Source of the DNA: JBBRHH01 sp038222915 | Lineage (GTDB): Bacteria > Planctomycetota > Phycisphaerae > Tepidisphaerales > Tepidisphaeraceae | DNA: 7,339 nt | Direction: 5' to 3' | NCBI GenBank assembly: GCA_038222915.1 | Contig: JBBRHH010000303.1 | Location: 1 to 7,339, forward strand | Shown here: piece after piece, positions 1 to 6,064 of the stretch | Position numbering within the stretch: position 1 is the first letter of the stretch | Layout of the letters: each line of letters begins with the position of its first letter | Translations under genes and position numbers: made by a program | The notes under the pieces: generated by a model | What the model saw: the letters and a program-made list of their open reading frames with translations, nothing else | What the model was told of the DNA's origin: nothing | The model's database searches: none

Positions 1-2338
1 CATGTTCGACACCTATCACGGCCTCCGCATCGCCACCAGCTTCCCTGAATTCAAAGCCTCGCGCTACTGCATTCGCGAATCCGTCCGCGCCCTCGAATCG
101 CTCCCCATGCTCTCGATCATGCCCGATGGCGTCGATGTGCACGACTCGCGCAACTACAACAAGGGCACCCCCGAGTACATCCAGAAAGAATTCGCGATCA
201 TGCGCAACGCGAAACTCGCCCCGCCCGGCGTCGACGATCAATGGCTCAAAAACCAGCACGAAACCCAGATCCATCAGGCCAACTTCATCATCCGCGAGCT
301 CTATGTCACCGGCGATTATCCCCATTGGTCCATGTTCCATCCCGAGCGCGGCGTTTTCATCGGCAAGGAACCATATCTGAAAAAATACGTCCCCGAAGCC
401 TTCGCCCAGCCCGACAACGCGAAAATCATCTCCAACATCTTTGAGGACGGCAGCGCGGGTCCACCCAGCTTCACCTCCGACGCCTTCCCCTTCGGCGGCT
501 TCTACTGCATTCGCACCGGATGGGGAAAGCAGGACCAGTGGATGTACATGCCCAGCACCCGGGCCGTGTCCTCCATCACCCACACGAACAACAATAACTT
601 CAGCCTCTACGCCTTCGGCCAGCATCTCCTCGCCGATCGCGGAATGACGACGCCGGTCTCCGTCGATCAATGCAATCAGATCGATAACAGCGCCTACCAC
701 GTCGCGCCCGACAGCTACCGCAACGACATCTTCAAACCAGTCTACGGCCGCTCCGGTTCTGCCAACGCCTACCGCTCACCTCTGAAACGCCGCTGGCACA
801 CCTCCCCATACTTCGACCTCGTCGAAGCCGAATATTCCGGCCCCTACACCAAATCCACGCCGCCCACTTTCATCAACGACGTCACCCACCACCGCCAGAT
901 CCTCTTCGCCCGCCAACTCGGCGTCTGGATCGTCACCGATCGCTTGACCAGCCCCACGCCGCACAACTATGAATGGGTCTGGCCATTCCACATCCCCCAA
1001 AAAGAAGAGCGTAAGGAATACCCCGGCTTCACGAACGACGAAGTCGTCTTCGACAAGCAACAGCAAATCATCCACACCACCAGCCCCGGCTCGCCAAATC
1101 TCTCCATCTACGAGTACACCACCGAGCCTGTGGAGATGTCAAAATTCGGATTCAAGGCAAGCAAGAAAAGCGACTTCATGGTCATATCTGCCTTGTACCC
1201 ACGAAAAGCCGTTGACGGCGCACCGGCTCCTGATCTGTCGGAGATGAACACGATCAAGTCAAAGACCGGCGAGTGCGGCTTCACCGCCGACGTCCCTGGC
1301 GGCGGCCAGGTCATGTACCAGGCAGCGCCCACCAGCGGCACAATCAAACTTGAAGACATCGCCGTCGTCGGCGAGTCCCTCCTCCTCACCATCATGCCCG
1401 ATGGCTCCCGTCACGGCATCGTGCTCGGTTGCAAGGAACTCAGCATCAGCGGCACAAAATCAGAGGTCCCCGCCGCCGACTTTGAATTCACAATCAAGGC
1501 CAAGCGCCTCGACAACGTAACGCCGATCTATCGCCCCCTCGAACTCCCAATCATCGGCCCGTCCGAAGATCATTTCAGCGAACCGTTCAACCTCACCCTA
1601 GCCCACCTCGAGCCCGGCCTTATCCTTCGCTACACCCTCGACGGCACAGATCCCACGGCTGATTCTCCGGCCTACAGCCAGCCCATCCCAATCAAAGAAA
1701 CAACCGTCGTAAAATCGCGTGCCTTCCGAAAGGGCGTAACCCTGGTCCCCCAAACGTCCGACGCAACCCAAGTCTCACCCGTTGTCCGCGCCGTCTTCAA
1801 ACAGCAACCAGCATCAGAACCGAAGACCGCCGAAACCCAGCCCGGCCTCGCCTTTACCCTCTACGAAGACGACGGCACCTGGCCGATATCCGCGATCAAT
1901 ATCGAAGCGATGAAGCCGGTCAAAACCGGCACATGCAAAGAACTCTTCGATATCGCCGCCACCAAAATGATCAAAGGCGGTTTTGCCTTTATCTACACCG
2001 GCTATCTCGATTTTCCAAAAGACGGAACGTATTCCTTCCACGCGCCGCCGGAGTTCATCAACCCCGCCGTCCACGCCGGCTACGACCTCCGCCTCTTCCT
2101 CGACGATCGAGAATGGTACCCCGCAACCCAGACCCACAACTTCGGCGTCTGGTCCGTCCCGCTCAAAGCCGGCAAACATTCCTTGAAAGTCTTCTACATC
2201 AACCAGCAGAACGTGCAACTGCAGTCCGACCAGGAAAATGGAAAAGACTACTACTGGAAAGGAACCAAACCGGATCTGAAAATCTCCGGCCCCGGCCTGG
2301 ACAAACAGGCCATCCCCACAATCATGCTCTCACATTAG
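1..2338 (+). CDS. Heparinase II/III-like protein with chitobiase-type C-terminal and PA14-like domains (5' partial)
   Basis: Probably a polysaccharide lyase-like or related carbohydrate-active protein acting outside the cytoplasm. The frame is open at the left edge, so the first ATG (base 2) is probably internal, and the signal peptide and most of the alpha/alpha toroid are outside the window. Residue numbers count from that ATG. Residues about 1-140 look like the end of the helical domain. Residues 165-330 carry the heparinase II/III beta-sheet pattern: GGFYCIRTGW at 165-174, H194 followed by an Asn run and FSLYAFGQHLLADRG (200-214), then HHRQILFAR (296-304) and VTDRL (311-315). Residues about 519-578 match the chitobiase/hexosaminidase C-terminal repeat (RYTLDGTDPT at 543-552). 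Residues about 615-765 look like a PA14 domain (FAFIYTGYLDFPKDGTYSF at 661-679, then RLFLDD at 697-702). Family assignment is firm. Substrate and catalytic activity are unknown; the H-x-H-x-D-type motif reads HTNNNN here. Confidence 0.85.
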   Translation, partial: MFDTYHGLRIATSFPEFKASRYCIRESVRALESLPMLSIMPDGVDVHDSRNYNKGTPEYIQKEFAIMRNAKLAPPGVDDQWLKNQHETQIHQANFIIRELYVTGDYPHWSMFHPERGVFIGKEPYLKKYVPEAFAQPDNAKIISNIFEDGSAGPPSFTSDAFPFGGFYCIRTGWGKQDQWMYMPSTRAVSSITHTNNNNFSLYAFGQHLLADRGMTTPVSVDQCNQIDNSAYHVAPDSYRNDIFKPVYGRSGSANAYRSPLKRRWHTSPYFDLVEAEYSGPYTKSTPPTFINDVTHHRQILFARQLGVWIVTDRLTSPTPHNYEWVWPFHIPQKEERKEYPGFTNDEVVFDKQQQIIHTTSPGSPNLSIYEYTTEPVEMSKFGFKASKKSDFMVISALYPRKAVDGAPAPDLSEMNTIKSKTGECGFTADVPGGGQVMYQAAPTSGTIKLEDIAVVGESLLLTIMPDGSRHGIVLGCKELSISGTKSEVPAADFEFTIKAKRLDNVTPIYRPLELPIIGPSEDHFSEPFNLTLAHLEPGLILRYTLDGTDPTADSPAYSQPIPIKETTVVKSRAFRKGVTLVPQTSDATQVSPVVRAVFKQQPASEPKTAETQPGLAFTLYEDDGTWPISAINIEAMKPVKTGTCKELFDIAATKMIKGGFAFIYTGYLDFPKDGTYSFHAPPEFINPAVHAGYDLRLFLDDREWYPATQTHNFGVWSVPLKAGKHSLKVFYINQQNVQLQSDQENGKDYYWKGTKPDLKISGPGLDKQAIPTIMLSH

Positions 2339-3276
2339 GCTTTGATCGTCTCGCCAAACAACGCATCCACAAACCGCGGCGGATCGAACGTCTCAATGTC
2401 GTTGGGCGTCTCCCCGAGCCCGACGAACTTCACCGGAATATTGAGCTGGTCGCGAATCTGGAATACCACGCCGCCCTTGGCGGTCCCATCCAGCTTCGCC
2501 ATGAAAATCCCCGTCACATTGATCGCCTGGCCAAATACCACCGCCTGCTGAATCGTGTTCTGCCCCATAGTAGCATCCAGCACCAGCAGCACCTCATGCG
2601 GCGCGCCGTCGATTCGCTTCGCCACCACATCCCGAATCTTCTTCAGCTCGCGAATCAACGGCTCCTGCGTCGGCAATCGCCCGGCCGTATCCACAATCAA
2701 CACATCCATCCCCCGCGCCTTCGCTGCCTCACAAGCGTCATACGCAACCGCCGCCGGATCGGCATCCTGCTTGTGCTTCACAATCTCCACCCCAATCCGC
2801 TCCGCCCAGATTGAAAGTTGCTGCACCGCCCCGGCCCGGAAAGTGTCGCTCGCACACAGCATCACCTTCTGTTGCATCTCATTCTTGAGCAGCCAAGCCA
2901 GCTTCGCAATTGATGTCGTCTTCCCCGCGCCGTTCACCCCCGCCACCAGGATCACCGTCGGCGCATTGGGCGCAATCTTCAGCTCCCGCTCATGCGGCGG
3001 CCAGCTCGCCAGCAGTTGGCTGCGCACAATCGTCTCCGCCTCCGAAGCATTCTTGATCTTCCCGAGCCGCCACTGCTCGCGGATATCTATCATGATCTTC
3101 TCAACCAGCCGCACGCCCATGTCGGCCCGGATCAGCTTCTCCTCCATCTCGTCCAGAAATTTCTGGTCAATCTGCCGACCGGGAATGAAAAGCGTCCGCA
3201 CGTCGGTGTTCAACACCGCCGCCGTCTTACGCAGCGCGCCTTTCAGCTTGTCGACTGTCTTGTAAAAAAAACGCAT
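2335..3276 (-). CDS. ftsY: Signal recognition particle receptor FtsY
   Basis: SRP receptor GTPase. At the inner face of the cytoplasmic membrane it docks the Ffh-4.5S RNA-ribosome complex and delivers nascent membrane proteins to SecYEG. The 313-residue protein has a helical N domain (about 1-95) and a GTPase G domain: P-loop GVNGAGKT (113-120), DTFRAGA (144-150), DTAGR (196-200), DATMGQN (234-240), AKLDGTAKGG (260-269) and GLGE (286-289). The DTFRAGA and GLGE forms, the ending shortly after GLGE, and the absence of a methionine-rich M domain separate it from Ffh. The long acidic A domain of E. coli FtsY is missing, as in many bacteria. The usual Thr of the TKLD guanine-specificity motif is Ala260. 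The ATG start lies 10 bases after the nusB stop, without a strong Shine-Dalgarno, so translation may be coupled to nusB. Its stop overlaps that of the convergent heparinase-like gene. Confidence 0.97.
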   Translation of the reverse strand: MRFFYKTVDKLKGALRKTAAVLNTDVRTLFIPGRQIDQKFLDEMEEKLIRADMGVRLVEKIMIDIREQWRLGKIKNASEAETIVRSQLLASWPPHERELKIAPNAPTVILVAGVNGAGKTTSIAKLAWLLKNEMQQKVMLCASDTFRAGAVQQLSIWAERIGVEIVKHKQDADPAAVAYDACEAAKARGMDVLIVDTAGRLPTQEPLIRELKKIRDVVAKRIDGAPHEVLLVLDATMGQNTIQQAVVFGQAINVTGIFMAKLDGTAKGGVVFQIRDQLNIPVKFVGLGETPNDIETFDPPRFVDALFGETIKA

Positions 3277-3286
3277 CGCTTATTAA

Positions 3287-3730
3287 TCAGGATTGCGGTT
3301 GCGGATCAGGCGTCGGCGCGTGCGCAACCAGCGACATGTGCTCTTTCAGGATGGAATCGAGAACCCCGTTGATAAACGCATCGCTCTGCGCCGTCGAATA
3401 TTCCTGCGCCAGCTCCACCGCTTCGTCGATGATGATCCGCGGATCCGTCGGCGTGTTCGTCATTTCCCAAACCGCCAGCCGCAAAATATTCCGATCCACC
3501 ACCGGCTGCCGCGGCGGCGGCCAAAGCGGCGCAAGCCTCTCCACCCACCGGTCCGAAACCTCCCGCTGCTCCCACGCCCCAGTCGCCATATCCACCGATT
3601 TCTTGCGCAAAATCGGATCGTCGCTTACATCGTGGGTCAGTTGCCCCGTCGTGGCCGGATCGTTTTCGCCACCCGTGTCCCATAGGAACAGGAGTTGCAT
3701 GGCCAGTTGCCGGGTCTTTCGCATGCTCAT
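3287..3730 (-). CDS. nusB: Transcription antitermination factor NusB
   Basis: NusB pairs with NusE (ribosomal protein S10), binds boxA RNA and supports processive transcription of rRNA operons. The all-helical fold is recognised from an N-terminal RKTRQLAMQLLFLWD segment (4-18), the VDRNILRLAVWEM segment (78-90), IIIDEAVELAQEYS (99-112) and the family signature FINGVLDSI (119-127). At 147 residues it has the usual length. The proline-rich tail (about 138-147) is probably disordered. Two ATGs are possible, at 3730 and 3724 (codon 3). I keep the longer form, but neither has a clear Shine-Dalgarno. A TATACT hexamer ends 6 bases before the first ATG, so an internal promoter giving a leaderless message is possible. 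The gene lies between icd (46-base gap) and ftsY (10-base gap) on the same strand. A nusB-ftsY pair is, to my knowledge, common in planctomycetes. Confidence 0.93.
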   Translation of the reverse strand: MSMRKTRQLAMQLLFLWDTGGENDPATTGQLTHDVSDDPILRKKSVDMATGAWEQREVSDRWVERLAPLWPPPRQPVVDRNILRLAVWEMTNTPTDPRIIIDEAVELAQEYSTAQSDAFINGVLDSILKEHMSLVAHAPTPDPQPQS

Positions 3731-3736
3731 GAAAGC

Positions 3737-3764
3737 AGTATAGGCGTGCGGACTGTGGCCGCAA
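3737..3764 (-). promoter_or_regulatory. Candidate internal promoter just before nusB
   Basis: On the minus strand TTGCGG (3759-3764, 3 of 6 to TTGACA) is followed by a 16-base spacer and TATACT (3737-3742, 5 of 6 to TATAAT). The -10 hexamer ends only 6 bases before the nusB ATG at 3730, so the transcript would start at or beside the start codon. It lies in the 46-base gap between icd and nusB. The -35 match is weak, and the hexamer may be chance. Confidence 0.3.
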
Positions 3765-3776
3765 ATCAGCCCACGC

Positions 3777-5087
3777 TCACATGTGCTTGATCATCTCATC
3801 CGCAAACGCACCGCACTTCACCTTCGTCGCGCCTTCCATCAACCGGGCAAAATCGTACGTCACAGTCTTCGCCGCAATCGATGCTTCCAGCCCCTTCAGG
3901 ATCAATCCAGCCGCCTCCTGCCAACCCATATGCTCCAGCATCATCACACCCGACAAAATCACCGATCCCGGATTCACAACATCCTGACCCGCATACTTGG
4001 GCGCAGTCCCGTGCGTCGCCTCAAAAATTGCATGTCCCGTCACATAGTTGATATTCCCGCCCGGCGCAATCCCAATACCGCCCACCTGCGCCGCCAGTGC
4101 ATCCGACAGGTAATCACCGTTCAGGTTCAGCGTCGCGATCACATCAAAATCCTCAGGCCGCGTCAGCACCTGCTGCAGCGTGATGTCAGCAATCGCATCT
4201 TTGATCACAATACCGTTCGGCAGCTTCATCCACGGCCCGCCATCGATTTCGACGCCGCCGAATTCCCGCTTCGCAACCGCGTATCCCCAGTCACGGAAAG
4301 CCCCCTCCGTAAACTTCATGATGTTCCCCTTATGCACCAGCGTCACGCTCTTACGATTGTGCTTTACCGCGTATTGAATCGCCGACCGGATCAGCCGTTC
4401 CGAACCTAGTCTGCTCACTGGCTTGAATCCAATGCCTACCTCGGCCCCGCCATCGCTCGCCCCTGCGCCACCGATTTGCGAGGTCCACGTCGTTCCCGCC
4501 TCCTTGGTTCCAAATCGCACCTTCTTGAATTCCTTCGGGAAATTCTGCGCCAGAAAATCCAGCACCTTCTGCGCATCGCCCGTTCCCGCCGCGTATTCAA
4601 TCCCGGCGTAAATGTCCTCCGTGTTTTCCCGGAAGATCACCATGTCCACCTTCTCCGGCCGCTTCACCGGCGATGGCACACCCGTGAAATATTGCACCGG
4701 CCGCAGACACACATACAAATCCAGCATCTGCCGCAGCGCCACATTCAGCGACCGGATCCCGCCCCCGACCGGCGTGGTCAGCGGCCCCTTGATCCCCACC
4801 AGGTACGTCCGAAACGCGTCCACCGTGTCGTCCGGCAGCCAGTTATTGTATTTCTTGAACGCAGTCTCCCCCGCATAAACTTCCATCCACGCGATCTTCC
4901 GCTTGCCGCCATACGCCTTCGCGACCGCCGCATCAAACACCCGAACGCTCGCACGCCAGATGTCCGGCCCCGTCCCGTCGCCCTCAATAAACGGAACGAT
5001 CGGCCGATCCGGAACACTCAGCTTTCCGCCTTGAATGGAGATCGATTGTCCGTCCGCCGGTGGGGTAACATCTTTGAACTGTGCCAT
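3777..5087 (-). CDS. icd: NADP-dependent isocitrate dehydrogenase, E. coli Icd type
   Basis: Oxidatively decarboxylates isocitrate to 2-oxoglutarate in the TCA cycle, making NADPH. Residues number from the ATG at 5087, giving 436 residues. Substrate-binding loop GGGIRSLNVALRQ is at 108-120; its Ser113 matches the serine phosphorylated by AceK in E. coli. FRENTEDIYAGIEY (152-165), NLNGDYLSDALAAQVGG (321-337) and the cofactor segment ATHGTAPKYAGQD (357-369) follow. K364, Y365, V371, Y411 and R415 match the E. coli NADP determinants (K344, Y345, V351, Y391, R395), so NADP specificity is well supported. About 25 extra residues (195-219, Gly/Ala-rich) sit where E. coli has a short loop. The frame extends to a TTG at 5123 (12 more residues). 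I prefer 5087 because it is an ATG and the N-terminus then aligns with E. coli Icd. The E. coli enzyme is a cytoplasmic homodimer. Confidence 0.96.
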   Translation of the reverse strand: MAQFKDVTPPADGQSISIQGGKLSVPDRPIVPFIEGDGTGPDIWRASVRVFDAAVAKAYGGKRKIAWMEVYAGETAFKKYNNWLPDDTVDAFRTYLVGIKGPLTTPVGGGIRSLNVALRQMLDLYVCLRPVQYFTGVPSPVKRPEKVDMVIFRENTEDIYAGIEYAAGTGDAQKVLDFLAQNFPKEFKKVRFGTKEAGTTWTSQIGGAGASDGGAEVGIGFKPVSRLGSERLIRSAIQYAVKHNRKSVTLVHKGNIMKFTEGAFRDWGYAVAKREFGGVEIDGGPWMKLPNGIVIKDAIADITLQQVLTRPEDFDVIATLNLNGDYLSDALAAQVGGIGIAPGGNINYVTGHAIFEATHGTAPKYAGQDVVNPGSVILSGVMMLEHMGWQEAAGLILKGLEASIAAKTVTYDFARLMEGATKVKCGAFADEMIKHM

Positions 5088-5169
5088 GCCCTGAAAACTA
5101 GCGGTGGGGGGGAGGGATGTCAATTTGCGACAACCCGTAGTTATAACCCCACGCTTTGTCTATAAACCG

Positions 5170-5198
5170 TGGTCAACCCAGCCTCACAGCCGTATACT
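5170..5198 (+). promoter_or_regulatory. Candidate sigma70-like promoter for the BI-1 family gene
   Basis: TGGTCA (5170-5175, 4 of 6 to TTGACA) is followed by a 17-base spacer and TATACT (5193-5198, 5 of 6 to TATAAT). Transcription would begin near 5205, giving a leader of about 77 bases that opens with the hairpin at 5207-5241. A second TATAAA lies just upstream at 5161-5166 but has only a poor -35 partner. Sequence match only. The same gap must also contain a promoter for icd, which I could not place. Confidence 0.4.
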
Positions 5199-5206
5199 TT
5201 TCACAA

Positions 5207-5241
5207 ATGCATCAGTCCCGGCGTCGGGCTGGTCGATGCAT
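5207..5241 (+). promoter_or_regulatory. Stem-loop in the predicted 5' leader of the BI-1 family gene
   Basis: ATGCATC (5207-5213) pairs with GATGCAT (5235-5241). Inside, AG (5214-5215) pairs with CT (5229-5230) and CCCG (5217-5220) pairs with CGGG (5225-5228) around a GCGT loop. T5216 is bulged, and GGTC (5231-5234) forms an asymmetric bulge. That is 13 base pairs in all. The stem would start within about 3 bases of the predicted transcription start, so it could protect the 5' end or modulate expression. No T tract follows it, so it is not an intrinsic terminator. As DNA, the two ATGCAT palindromes (5207-5212 and 5236-5241) could instead be protein-binding sites. Confidence 0.4.
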
Positions 5242-5272
5242 GCACAGAATAGTCAAAGTTCTTCAACGATAC

Positions 5273-5276
5273 GGAG
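5273..5276 (+). promoter_or_regulatory. Ribosome binding site GGAG for the BI-1 family gene
   Basis: GGAG lies 5 bases before the ATG at 5282. It decides the start codon against the upstream end of the same open frame (5156). It is the only start in the window with an obvious Shine-Dalgarno. Confidence 0.7.
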
Positions 5277-5281
5277 CCCAA

Positions 5282-6004
5282 ATGAGCAGTTACCCAAACC
5301 CCTTCCAGCAGGCGCAGCCACTGGATTACGGCCGCGAAAGCACCGGTGTTGTCGCCCGCTTCATGAATGTCGTCTACGCATGGATGTTCGCCGGCCTCGC
5401 AATCAGCGGTTTGGTCGCTTGGTGGGTCTCTTCGCAGCAGGCCATCATGAAGACGATCTTTCATGGCAGCACCAGCATTATCCTTATCGTTGCCGAGATC
5501 GCCCTTGTGATCGCCATAAGCAGAGCCATTCAACGCATCAGTGCCGCGGTCGCAACGGCGCTTTTTGTACTCTTTGCCGCTGTTAACGGCCTAGCTCTTT
5601 CCGTCATATTTCTAGCGTTCCCAATGGCGACGATCGGTACTGCGTTTGCCGTAACCGCCGGTGTATTCGGAATAATGAGCATTGTCGGGTTTGTGACCAA
5701 GACGGATCTGACGAAGTTCGGCAGTCTCCTGAGGATGGCCCTGGTAGGCGTAGTCATTGCCAGCCTTGTCAACTTATTCATGCACAGTTCCGGCCTTCAG
5801 TGGATCATTACGTATGCCGCTGTTTTCATTTTCGTTGGTCTCACTGCGTATGACACCCAAAAGCTGAAGCAACTTGCCTATTCAACCGACGGAAACCCAG
5901 CCCTCGCCAATCGACTGGCGATCATCGGTTCGCTCATTCTCTATTTGGACTTCATCAACCTTTTTGTCCTCATCCTCGAGTTACTGGGTGATCGCCGAAA
6001 CTAA
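5282..6004 (+). CDS. Bax inhibitor-1/YccA family membrane protein
   Basis: A 240-residue integral inner-membrane protein of the BI-1 (TMBIM) superfamily. Bacillus YetJ from this family is a pH-dependent calcium-leak channel; E. coli YccA inhibits FtsH. I see seven likely membrane segments, at about 28-48, 63-83, 87-112, 118-138, 148-168, 173-190 and 211-235. Family signatures are TKTDLTKFGSLL (139-150), GLTAYDTQKLK (186-196) and LYLDFINLF (220-228). Asp191 and Asp223 probably correspond to the pH-sensing aspartate pair of YetJ. The N-terminus (1-25) is short, polar and cytoplasmic. The frame runs back to 5156, but the ATG at 5282 is chosen because GGAG lies 5 bases before it and homology starts just after it. 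The gene is single, divergent from icd, and closed by its own terminator. Its base composition is less C-rich than the rest of the plus strand. The exact physiological role cannot be told from sequence. Confidence 0.94.
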   Translation: MSSYPNPFQQAQPLDYGRESTGVVARFMNVVYAWMFAGLAISGLVAWWVSSQQAIMKTIFHGSTSIILIVAEIALVIAISRAIQRISAAVATALFVLFAAVNGLALSVIFLAFPMATIGTAFAVTAGVFGIMSIVGFVTKTDLTKFGSLLRMALVGVVIASLVNLFMHSSGLQWIITYAAVFIFVGLTAYDTQKLKQLAYSTDGNPALANRLAIIGSLILYLDFINLFVLILELLGDRRN

Positions 6005-6026
6005 ACGCCAGTTTTCAATGGCAACC

Positions 6027-6060
6027 AAGAACCCACGCGATCGTCGCGTGGGTTCTTTTT
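6027..6060 (+). terminator. Intrinsic terminator of the BI-1 family gene
   Basis: The arms 6027-6040 (starting AAGAACCC) and 6044-6057 (ending GGGTTCTT) are perfect reverse complements: a 14-bp GC-rich stem with a TCG loop, running into a run of five T (6056-6060). It begins 22 bases after the BI-1 stop and ends 4 bases before the stop of the convergent GT-C-like gene. On the minus strand the hairpin is followed by GGTTGCC rather than a T run, so it should act mainly on plus-strand transcripts. Confidence 0.9.
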
Positions 6061-6064
6061 GCGC

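Larger units (their letters stand above)
5088..5281. other. Divergent intergenic region between icd and the BI-1 family gene
   Basis: These 194 bases separate two divergent genes. They hold the BI-1 promoter candidate, its leader hairpin and its ribosome binding site. On the icd side there is a run rich in G on the plus strand (5102-5116). A TTATAA (5141-5146) and two -35-like words, TAGACA (5157-5162) and TTGACC (5171-5176), occur on the minus strand, but none has proper spacing to TTATAA, so the icd promoter stays unassigned. Confidence 0.6.

Noticed and set aside
116..1405. A perfect 15-base direct repeat (116-130 and 1391-1405) within the heparinase-like gene
   Set aside because: Both copies encode I-M-P-D-G with the same preferred codons; there is no further similarity around them, so it is probably chance under strong codon bias.
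1933..2814. A 293-codon plus-strand open frame crossing the heparinase-ftsY junction
   Set aside because: It overlaps two firmly identified genes in other frames, has a low-complexity Arg/His/Pro/Leu-rich translation typical of GC-rich shadow frames, and matches nothing I recognise.
3306..3764. A second minus-strand open frame of 152 codons over nusB
   Set aside because: It is the +1 shadow of nusB; the Gly/Ala-rich middle part has no family motif, whereas the nusB frame has all signatures.
5088..5123. N-terminal extension of icd to a TTG at 5123
   Set aside because: The 12 extra residues do not look like Icd, the codon is TTG, and an in-frame ATG at 5087 gives the expected N-terminus. It cannot be wholly excluded.
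4476..5165. A 229-codon plus-strand open frame antisense to icd
   Set aside because: The translation is an Arg/Pro/His-rich shadow of the icd complement, with no domain pattern and no ribosome binding site.
5140..5176. A minus-strand icd promoter built from TAGACA or TTGACC and TTATAA
   Set aside because: The spacers are about 10 and 24 bases, both outside the range for a sigma70-type promoter.
6027..6060. The hairpin as a bidirectional terminator that also serves the GT-C-like gene
   Set aside because: On the minus strand the stem is followed by GGTTGCC rather than a U run, so efficient intrinsic termination in that direction is unlikely.
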